Source: JAVBKX01 sp031553835
GTDB lineage: Bacteria > Bacteroidota > Bacteroidia > Bacteroidales > Azobacteroidaceae
NCBI GenBank assembly: GCA_031553835.1
Contig: JAVBKX010000061.1
Span: 1 to 37,767 of the forward strand
Length of the DNA: 37,767 bases
Direction: 5' to 3'
In this document: positions 26,432 through 32,557 of the stretch, in pieces
Position numbering within the stretch: position 1 is the stretch's first letter
Layout: every line of letters starts with the position of its first letter
Made by a program: the position numbers and the translations under genes
Notes under the pieces: model-generated
The model's database searches: none
What the model was told of the DNA's origin: nothing
Seen by the model: only the letters and a program-made list of their open reading frames with translations

Positions 26432-26497
26432 AGTTGAAAACTCTAACCTTGTCGAACGGAGATACAATCTCCGCTCAACAGGGGGGCTTCCATTTGT

Positions 26498-28018
26498 CTA
26501 CAATAATTTTTCGATTTCCTTCTCCATTTCTGTTACCCCCGGATAACCATCAAACTTCTCCACCATCTCGCCGTTCTTATCAAAAATGACGTAGGAGGGT
26601 ATATATTCAAAATTGAAATGTTCCATTAAATGTGTCCATTGCTCTTTTTTTGAAAAATAATAATGATCACCACTGATGATTTTGATTTTTTCATTCCACA
26701 GTTCTTTGGGAGAAGAAGGATTGGTAAAATAGACGAAAACGACGCCCTTATTTTTCATTTCCTTTTTCAGACTCCGCATTTGTTCCATTGCCGACAAACA
26801 AGGGCCACACCATGTTGCCCAGAAGTCTAACACCACTACTTTTCCCTGGTATTCAGAAATGATCGTGTCCATCAGTTTCTCTTTCGGCACAACAGGAGTC
26901 TCGCAGACGACGACATCGTCTTTTCCCATAGAAAACGTTATGATATGCTCATTCTTTCTCAATAAAGCTTTAGCAATATCATTATCTCCGAAATAGTTCC
27001 GGATATTTTCTTTTTGCCTGTCTGATAAAGGAGTAAGCTTTTCCGAAAATTGCTTTCCATAAGCGTTTGAAACCAGCAAGTCGTAAAACAAACCCAAATC
27101 AAAGCCCAGCAAACCGGACAATGTCGGCTTAACCTTATCCAACCATTCATTCACCGGAGTATCGGATATGGGAGGAATCTGAAACGCCTGAGCAGAAAGA
27201 AAATATTGCATCATCTCGGGAAAATAATAATTATAGACATAGAGGGAATCGCTCAGGTTAAATTCCTTTAAAAAAGTGTTATAATAAGAAATATCCGGCT
27301 CCCGGTAAATATATTCAAGCCCGGCTTCTTCTTTCTTAAAATTTGAATAGGATAATTCCACCGAACCTTTATAAGTCAATAGGCGACCTTTCAAAAAAAG
27401 AAGCTTGCACTCATTTACAGCAAATTTTCGTCCGAAGTCCGACAGGCTTGCTCCCTCCAAGGCATAAGATAATCGATCGTCCAATATCTTCAACTCATGC
27501 TTCGCCATTTCGCAAGGATCCATTCGGTGGATAGGCTCATTTTTATAGCGATACAGCACAAATCTGAAAATGACCTCCCGTATATTTGTCAAATCGTCCT
27601 CGGTAAATAACGGTTTTTTTCCGGATTCATTCCTGCAAGTCTTATTTATAATGCTGTCATTGCGAACTTCAATCTCCACAAAAGTTTCATCATCAGAAGG
27701 TAACTCGATAAGAAAATTTCCATACGAAGTTACGAGCGAAGCCACCGTAAAGGAAGTTTCGACAGGCAACTCCATGTAAAAATTGCCGTCTTTGTCCAGG
27801 ATCGCTTCCATTGTGCCCAAATCTCCTGTTATCGGATTCGAATAAGAAACAGTTATGCTCGAAGTAGGATCCGTAATCTTACCCCGCAACTTTGCAATCC
27901 CTGTTTTCAACGGACTTTCATTCGATTGAACACTGTTTTGCCTCGAATTGGAACAGGATAAAAGAACTAACGCCATTCCGATAATCAGCAACATATTACT
28001 TATACATTTGTTTTTCAT
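26498..28018 (-). CDS. TlpA-type thioredoxin lipoprotein, 506 residues
   Basis: This lipoprotein has a signal ending in LLSC22. A large N-terminal region of about 340 residues has no motif I recognise beyond an early beta-rich GKITDPTSSITVSY part. A C-terminal thioredoxin fold carries VVVLDFWATWCGPCLSAM at about residue 400 and the cis-proline loop EYIPSYVIFDKNGE. Periplasmic TlpA proteins reduce or isomerise disulfides. Next to cysteine-rich peptides it may proofread their disulfide pattern. It lies between precursors 2 and 1 and is the full-length relative of the short 28626-29036 protein. Confidence 0.88.
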   Translation of the reverse strand: MKNKCISNMLLIIGMALVLLSCSNSRQNSVQSNESPLKTGIAKLRGKITDPTSSITVSYSNPITGDLGTMEAILDKDGNFYMELPVETSFTVASLVTSYGNFLIELPSDDETFVEIEVRNDSIINKTCRNESGKKPLFTEDDLTNIREVIFRFVLYRYKNEPIHRMDPCEMAKHELKILDDRLSYALEGASLSDFGRKFAVNECKLLFLKGRLLTYKGSVELSYSNFKKEEAGLEYIYREPDISYYNTFLKEFNLSDSLYVYNYYFPEMMQYFLSAQAFQIPPISDTPVNEWLDKVKPTLSGLLGFDLGLFYDLLVSNAYGKQFSEKLTPLSDRQKENIRNYFGDNDIAKALLRKNEHIITFSMGKDDVVVCETPVVPKEKLMDTIISEYQGKVVVLDFWATWCGPCLSAMEQMRSLKKEMKNKGVVFVYFTNPSSPKELWNEKIKIISGDHYYFSKKEQWTHLMEHFNFEYIPSYVIFDKNGEMVEKFDGYPGVTEMEKEIEKLL

Positions 28019-28064
28019 ACTTTTTTGATTTTATATTAACGTGAATTTTAATTAAAATAAGCAT

Positions 28065-28130
28065 AAGAAAAAGTTGCCGAAGTTTACTTTATTGCTCAAT
28101 TGTTTATAACAATCAAATAATCTCCGGCAA
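28065..28130 (-). terminator. Terminator-like stem-loop after precursor 2
   Basis: On the minus strand a TTGCCGGAG arm (28122-28130) pairs with CTTCGGCAA (28074-28082) at 8 of 9 positions. A CTTTTTC tract follows. The long loop contains a second small hairpin. Its place between precursor 2 and the TlpA gene fits an attenuator. Confidence 0.6.
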
Positions 28131-28148
28131 TCTGCTAAAGAGTCAGAA

Positions 28149-28433
28149 TTAATTTAAATCTGAACAATGGCAAGCTTCGCCATAGATTATGATGCATTTT
28201 CCGGAAGAAAAACCGTTATTATACTTAAAACTACAGGAGTCATTTTCTTTTTTATTTGTACATGCGTCTTTTTTGACAGTTCCTGATGCTGTACATTTTA
28301 CAAGTGTACGAGAACCTGATCCTGAACCTGAACCTGATCCCGAACCTGATCCCGCTCCACCAAATACATTCTTCATTTCACTGTCAGTCATTTCTGCAAA
28401 CTCATTCAGTTTGATTCTTTTTAATTGTTTCAT
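28149..28433 (-). CDS. GG-leader precursor peptide 2 (six-Cys core)
   Basis: This 94-residue precursor has the shared leader (residues 1-26, ending VFGG), a linker of alternating Gly and Ser (27-41) and a 53-residue core. The core has six cysteines at 47, 58, 67, 80, 88 and 90, ending CHC, so the spacing is x10, x8, x12, x7, x1. The core is basic and polar and could form three disulfides. The double glycine at 25-26 is the expected cleavage site for the C39 exporter. The start ATG is preceded by the conserved leader region. A stem-loop follows the gene. It belongs to the natural-product precursor group called GG-Bacteroidales. The target activity (bacteriocin-like or signalling) is unknown. 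Confidence 0.9.
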   Translation of the reverse strand: MKQLKRIKLNEFAEMTDSEMKNVFGGAGSGSGSGSGSGSGSRTLVKCTASGTVKKDACTNKKENDSCSFKYNNGFSSGKCIIIYGEACHCSDLN

Positions 28434-28521
28434 AATACACGTTTTTTAATAAATATTCACTTGCAGACCCATAACAACAAGTAGCTAATTTATTGCCTCG
28501 CTAACCCTGTGAAGTTAGCGA
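28434..28521 (-). promoter_or_regulatory. Conserved upstream leader region, copy 2
   Basis: The half nearest the ATG is identical to copy 3 over about 64 bp. The far half is identical to copy 4 and continues into the VKOR-tail fossil. It is therefore a mosaic. No exact Bacteroidetes -7 box is visible. Confidence 0.6.
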
Positions 28522-28600
28522 TTATTTGATGTTAACATTCAAATCTGTAAAGTATTTCAAATCCTCTATTTTGTAAATTGCCGGCAATTTACATCCAAGC
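28522..28600 (-). pseudogene. Fossil of the VKOR-thioredoxin gene 3' end, copy 2
   Basis: The minus-strand frame gives GCKLPAIYKIEDLKYFTDL and then NVNIK and a stop. The last 54 nucleotides, including the stop, are identical to the end of the intact gene at 32558. The more distal part has diverged. This shows a recent copy of the segment. Confidence 0.85.
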
Positions 28601-28625
28601 TCGGTGGAATTTGTAATTCTCGTTA

Positions 28626-29036
28626 TTAAAATAATTCTTCTATCCTTTTTTGCATTTCTTCATTTCCTGGATAGCCGGTAAATTCGTGGCGAAGTTTTCC
28701 GTTGGTATCAAAAATCAAATAAGATGGAATCATTTCAAAATCAAATGATTCCATCAAATATTCCCATTCGTCGGAATGGAGATAATAATGCTCTCCGCCT
28801 ATTTCCTTGATTTTTTCTTTCCATAGGGTTTCCGGTGAAGAACTATCTGTTATATATACAAAAACAACATTTTCTTCCGGAGTAAAACCAACCACCTTGC
28901 CCGACACTTTGGCTATGCCCGGTTGTATTTCCGGAACAAATGTCTGGTCATCGCTTGGTTGCCCACATGAGGAGACCATCAACAATACGATGCACGCAAA
29001 TAACTGTTTGAGCAGTAGCGATGTAAATTTATTCAT
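28626..29036 (-). CDS. Internally deleted TlpA-like lipoprotein lacking CxxC
   Basis: This 136-residue protein has a lipoprotein signal (MVSSC) and then PGIAKVSGKVVGFTPEEN, which aligns with the N-terminus of the 506-residue TlpA protein (TGIAKLRGKITDP). It jumps directly to VVFVYITDSSSPETLW, which aligns with the other protein's C-terminus after the catalytic region. About 350 internal residues, including WCGPC, are missing, yet the frame is preserved. The cis-proline loop (EMIPSYLIFDTNGK) is kept. It cannot act as a thiol oxidoreductase. It may be a decaying duplicate or a non-catalytic peptide-binding protein. Confidence 0.8.
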   Translation of the reverse strand: MNKFTSLLLKQLFACIVLLMVSSCGQPSDDQTFVPEIQPGIAKVSGKVVGFTPEENVVFVYITDSSSPETLWKEKIKEIGGEHYYLHSDEWEYLMESFDFEMIPSYLIFDTNGKLRHEFTGYPGNEEMQKRIEELF

Positions 29037-29105
29037 GTTTTTTGTAATACATTAAATAACAAAACAGTAAGAGGCTGTCAAAAAGTAACTTATTTGTAAT
29101 TTGCC

Positions 29106-30275
29106 TCATTGAATGGGGGACTTGCCACACAATATATACAGCCTGTCTTTATCTTTTTTATTCCGCACATCTATTTGTTCTATTTTGTTGGAATTTGGCA
29201 TTAGTAAAAAAATAGAAGGTAATCCCGGATTGTATTTTGACTTTACTTCTTCTAAATTATCTTTTGCCAATAAACTACGCCAAGGGATCTGTTCTTTAGT
29301 CATAAATTTTTTCCAAGACGCTACAGTAGCTGTATCGTCTAATGAAATATACGTCATAGATATATTGTCGTTTAAATTAGCATGGATTTCTTTTAGAATA
29401 GGAACTTGCGCATGGCAAGGCGCACACCAGGAAGCAGAAAAAATAATCAAATTTATTTTTTCCGTATCCTTCAAAATCGACTCCAAAACTTCATTTTCCC
29501 AAGTTGGTAGATTCATATTTTTAAAAATAAAATATTCGTCAATGTAATTTTTGACGATTTTCCCCAATTCCGTTTTTTTGTTTTCTTCCGAGAATGCGTC
29601 AAATACCTCTTGCAACTCCTCTTTTGTGTCGTACATCCTCAGACTCTTGCTTATCGACTCCATAAAATAATGTGAATCCGGATGCTTTTTGATGACTTCA
29701 ATTTGCTTTCTCATGTAATCTTCGAAAATAAAAGGTTCGTTTTTATAGCCAAATCTAAAACCATATTTTGCTGAGACTTCAAATTCTGTATCCTCGTAAA
29801 AAGGGATTAGCAGATAGTCGAGAATGAGCGTTTTCTCTTCTCCTTCTGTATCGTCAAATGTTCCGATTTTACCTACAAGCATTTCCCCAATATTTTCTGA
29901 TTTTACATATTTCATTGACATTTTTGTAACCTTTTTGTCAAAAGGACAACCATACATTTTAAGGGTATCGCCATTGTGAAGGGTTACAATTCTAATTACA
30001 TATCCAATATTTGAGTCCTCTTCAGTAAATTTTGGAAAAAGTTGGTAACTGGCAGCAAAATTATAAACACTGTCAGGAATCGTAAACTTCCAATTACTAC
30101 CATCGGTTGTTTGCCCGGCAATCCTGAAAAATTTTCTCAGGTAGGAATGTTCTCCTGCCAAAATAAGCGAATCATAACGAACTCCGCTTAACTCAATATT
30201 CAATGTATATTCCTGTTTCTGCCTACAAGAATAAAAAAGTCCAAAGACCAAAATAAATAAAATAATTTTTTTCAT
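29106..30275 (-). CDS. TlpA-type thioredoxin, 389 residues
   Basis: This 389-residue envelope protein has an N-terminal signal with a lipobox-like FYSC, a beta-rich N-terminal half (YTLNIELSGVRYDSLILAG) and a C-terminal thioredoxin domain with FSASWCAPCHAQVP near residue 285 and GLPSIFLLMPN as the cis-proline loop. It is paralogous to the 380-residue protein further upstream, sharing the SGVRYDSL/KGMRFDSL and PDS-W/PDSVY segments. It follows precursor 3 and probably acts on that peptide's cysteines. The substrate pairing is inferred from gene order. Confidence 0.87.
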   Translation of the reverse strand: MKKIILFILVFGLFYSCRQKQEYTLNIELSGVRYDSLILAGEHSYLRKFFRIAGQTTDGSNWKFTIPDSVYNFAASYQLFPKFTEEDSNIGYVIRIVTLHNGDTLKMYGCPFDKKVTKMSMKYVKSENIGEMLVGKIGTFDDTEGEEKTLILDYLLIPFYEDTEFEVSAKYGFRFGYKNEPFIFEDYMRKQIEVIKKHPDSHYFMESISKSLRMYDTKEELQEVFDAFSEENKKTELGKIVKNYIDEYFIFKNMNLPTWENEVLESILKDTEKINLIIFSASWCAPCHAQVPILKEIHANLNDNISMTYISLDDTATVASWKKFMTKEQIPWRSLLAKDNLEEVKSKYNPGLPSIFLLMPNSNKIEQIDVRNKKDKDRLYILCGKSPIQ

Positions 30276-30316
30276 CTGTATGTGATTTTATAATTTTAAA
30301 ACCAATGTCAATGTAA

Positions 30317-30358
30317 ACAAAAAGGGTTGCATTACAAGACAACTCACAAAACAACCCT
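30317..30358 (-). terminator. Terminator-like stem-loop after precursor 3
   Basis: On the minus strand AGGGTTG (30352-30358) pairs with CAACCCT (30323-30329), a 7-bp stem with a 22-nt loop, followed by TTTTTG. It lies about 30 bp after the precursor 3 stop and before the TlpA gene, so it could attenuate transcription. Confidence 0.65.
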
Positions 30359-30386
30359 AATACATTTAACACTAAGCCTCACTATC

Positions 30387-30614
30387 TCAGGCAATCTTTT
30401 TTTGGCATCTGCAGCGTCCTGTACTATATTTGCAAAAGCCAAACCCATAATCACAATCGCCATCACAAGTAGACTCGGATTTGTTAAGACACTTGTTATC
30501 ACTGCTCGCACTAGTACTACCACTACCGCTTCCCGCTCCACCAAATACATTCTTCATTTCACTGTCAGTCATTTCTGCAAACTCATTCAGCTTGATTCTT
30601 TTTAATTGTTTCAA
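30387..30614 (-). CDS. GG-leader precursor peptide 3 (six-Cys core, TTG start)
   Basis: This 75-residue precursor has the shared leader (1-26), a short linker AGSGSGSTSASS (27-38) and a compact core with cysteines at 42, 50, 54, 61, 68 and 70, a spacing of x7, x3, x6, x6, x1 that ends CRC. The CxxxC followed by a terminal CxC loosely resembles defensin-type frameworks. Its start codon is TTG (minus strand of 30612-30614), whereas the three sister genes have ATG at exactly this place. A point mutation has apparently weakened initiation. A terminator-like hairpin and a TlpA gene follow. Confidence 0.88.
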   Translation of the reverse strand: MKQLKRIKLNEFAEMTDSEMKNVFGGAGSGSGSTSASSDNKCLNKSESTCDGDCDYGFGFCKYSTGRCRCQKKIA

Positions 30615-30703
30615 AATACACGTTTTTTAATAAATATTCACTTGCAGACCCATAACAACAAGTAGCTAATTTATTGCCTTGCTAACCCTGCAAAGTTAGC
30701 GAT
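30615..30703 (-). promoter_or_regulatory. Conserved upstream leader region, copy 3
   Basis: About 88 bp nearly identical to copies 1 and 2, again bounded on the far side by a VKOR-tail fossil. CTAAC and GTTAG half-sites are kept. Confidence 0.6.
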
Positions 30704-30783
30704 CTATTGGATGTCGACATTCAAATCCGTAAAGGATTTCAAATCTTCTATTTTATAATTAGCCAGTAACTTATACTCATGTT
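30704..30783 (-). pseudogene. Fossil of a VKOR-thioredoxin gene 3' end, copy 3
   Basis: The minus-strand frame reads EYKLLANYKIEDLKSFTDL and then NVDIQ and TAG. Several of its differences from the intact gene are silent third-base changes, so this tail evolved as coding DNA for some time. It probably came from a diverged VKOR homologue rather than from the local gene. Confidence 0.8.
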
Positions 30784-30814
30784 AGTCTACATGTCTGGTA
30801 TAAATCAAAAAACA

Positions 30815-31957
30815 TTAAATATCCTTTACAAGTCGATATAATTTCTCTCTCTTGTCTTTGTCTCTCACATCCAGAAATTCTATATGATTGTCTGGGTAGA
30901 CCACCATATTGGTCGGATAGGCATTGATTGCGTATTTTTCTTCAATTTTTAAAGGATAAGATAATAGACTACGCCATGGAATGGAGTCAGCAATAATCTG
31001 TTTCCTAAATTCCGTTACCTGATATTCCGCCCGGTCTACAGATATATATACCATTTCAAAAGAATAATCTTTCAAATCATTATAAATCTCTTTCAACAAA
31101 GGAATTTCTTTCCTGCAATTTACACACCATGATGCCGTAAAACAAATCAGCTTAAATTTTTTGTTTTGATCTGTTATTTTTTCATCCTGACCTGTCAATA
31201 CGTTTTTGAGATTGATATTTTCAAAATGGGTCCAATCTCTTGATAGCATTTCTGAGATTTGCTTCCCATATTCCGACCCTTTCACTTTTGCTGAAAAGCA
31301 ATTGTAAACAGACCTTGTATCATTGGACGAACGGTATTTATTCATATTGTCCAACATCTTCATTGCAAGGAATTTTGAGTTTGGGCAGTCTTTTACAGCT
31401 AAAACATATGCTGATAACAGATCTTTATATGTATTAGAATTATCATCAGCTTGTATGGGAAAAGTGCTGAAACCCGGATATTTGATCATTCCTCTCAATC
31501 CTGTTGATTGCTTGGGCATAGATGCAAAATTATGATAGATCAGTATATCTCCGTCCTCATAAAGAGTATCAGAACAGGAATAGATAGCCTCTATTTTTAC
31601 ATTGGCATCATCGGGAGTAATCTGCGGCAAAAAGGAATGTATCCTTTCGTGATCTCTTTCATAAGATGCATCATAGAAACAGACATACTCATATCTATTT
31701 TTATTTTCGCTTGTTCTTCTTCCTAAAACAAAATGCCTATTTGTGCTCCAAATACTGTCTGGCATTTCATATTTCCATATTTTATCATTGTTTAATGTGT
31801 TCCAAAACAACACAGTTTCTCCTTTGGAGTGATCTCTTGCCACTATTCTAAGAGAATCAAAGCGCATCCCTTTCAAAGTAAACTCTAAATAATGTATGTC
31901 TTGAGCATTTAGATAGGAGCTTAATAATATTAAAATGAGAACCACCAGTTTTTTCAT
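30815..31957 (-). CDS. TlpA-type thioredoxin, 380 residues
   Basis: This 380-residue periplasmic protein has a signal peptide (about residues 1-19, ending LNAQ), an N-terminal beta-rich domain with LEFTLKGMRFDSLRIVARD and a C-terminal thioredoxin fold containing FTASWCVNCRKEIP near residue 282. The active site is CVNC rather than CGPC or CAPC. The cis-proline loop appears as AYPTNMVVYPD. It is a paralogue of the 389-residue protein and follows precursor 4. A redox role on that precursor's six cysteines is likely but inferred. Confidence 0.87.
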   Translation of the reverse strand: MKKLVVLILILLSSYLNAQDIHYLEFTLKGMRFDSLRIVARDHSKGETVLFWNTLNNDKIWKYEMPDSIWSTNRHFVLGRRTSENKNRYEYVCFYDASYERDHERIHSFLPQITPDDANVKIEAIYSCSDTLYEDGDILIYHNFASMPKQSTGLRGMIKYPGFSTFPIQADDNSNTYKDLLSAYVLAVKDCPNSKFLAMKMLDNMNKYRSSNDTRSVYNCFSAKVKGSEYGKQISEMLSRDWTHFENINLKNVLTGQDEKITDQNKKFKLICFTASWCVNCRKEIPLLKEIYNDLKDYSFEMVYISVDRAEYQVTEFRKQIIADSIPWRSLLSYPLKIEEKYAINAYPTNMVVYPDNHIEFLDVRDKDKREKLYRLVKDI

Positions 31958-32168
31958 CTAATTAAATTTATTTTTGGATTATTTGATATTCTTTGTCCAT
32001 TTATATTTTTTTCATTGTATTATAAAGAAATGATAAATCTTACTCTATTTTACAATTGTTTAAATCTATCACTGATTTTATAGTCATATTCTATGTCTGC
32101 AAATAATGATTTATGAAACATTGATTCTTGCTATCTAATAGGAAAATCAGAAATAACACAAGCACAAA

Positions 32169-32198
32169 GATGGATTCTAAAATTCTTCAGAATCCATC
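32169..32198 (-). terminator. Stem-loop after precursor 4
   Basis: A perfect 10-bp stem (GATGGATTCT, 32169-32178 with 32189-32198) has a 10-nt loop and is followed on the minus strand by TTTG. It starts 12 bp after the precursor stop. It probably attenuates transcription or protects the 3' end of the precursor message. Confidence 0.65.
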
Positions 32199-32209
32199 AA
32201 TGTTAGCTA

Positions 32210-32467
32210 TTATGCCAGATTTTTTTTGCAGGCACATGCGGCAAGCTCATAATCCCAAGAGCATGTCTCTCCAATATGGCATCCCAGTCCTGAATTTGCA
32301 CTTTTACAATCACTAGAAGTACAACTCTTACTGGCAGAACTTCCTGACCCTGACCCTGACCCTGATCCTGACCCTGATCCGCTTCCCGCTCCACCAAATA
32401 CATTCTTCATTTCACTGTCAGTCATTTCTGCAAACTCATTCAGCTTGATTCTTTTTAATTGTTTCAT
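32210..32467 (-). CDS. GG-leader precursor peptide 4 (six-Cys core, likely founder)
   Basis: This 85-residue precursor starts at the ATG at 32467. An open frame continues 11 codons upstream, but the leader begins here as in its sisters. It has the shared leader (1-26), a long Gly-Ser linker encoded by GGATCA/GGGTCA-type hexamers, and a core with cysteines at 49, 54, 63, 69, 78 and 80, a spacing of x4, x8, x5, x8, x1 ending CAC. It lies 90 bp downstream of the intact VKOR-thioredoxin gene. That is the arrangement whose fossils precede the other three precursors, so this position is the likely ancestral one. A stem-loop and a TlpA gene follow. Confidence 0.9.
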   Translation of the reverse strand: MKQLKRIKLNEFAEMTDSEMKNVFGGAGSGSGSGSGSGSGSGSSASKSCTSSDCKSANSGLGCHIGETCSWDYELAACACKKNLA

Positions 32468-32557
32468 GATGCATTTTTTAAAAAATAAATATTTACTCAC
32501 AGGTTCGTAACAATAAGTAGCTAATTTATTGCCTCACTAACCCTGTGAAGTTAGCGA
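32468..32557 (-). promoter_or_regulatory. Conserved upstream leader region, copy 4
   Basis: The 90 bp between the VKOR-thioredoxin stop and precursor 4 share the far half with copy 2 exactly, but differ near the ATG from copies 1-3. No exact TAnnTTTG is present, so transcription may read through from upstream. Confidence 0.55.

Noticed and set aside
30387..30500. Calling precursor 3 a CS-alpha-beta defensin
   Set aside because: CxxxC and CxC are present, but the loop between Cys3 and Cys4 is short and the sister cores do not follow the pattern, so homology is not supported.
32468..32500. Longer start for precursor 4 with 11 extra residues
   Set aside because: The extension is absent in the other three precursors and the shared leader begins at the internal ATG at 32467.
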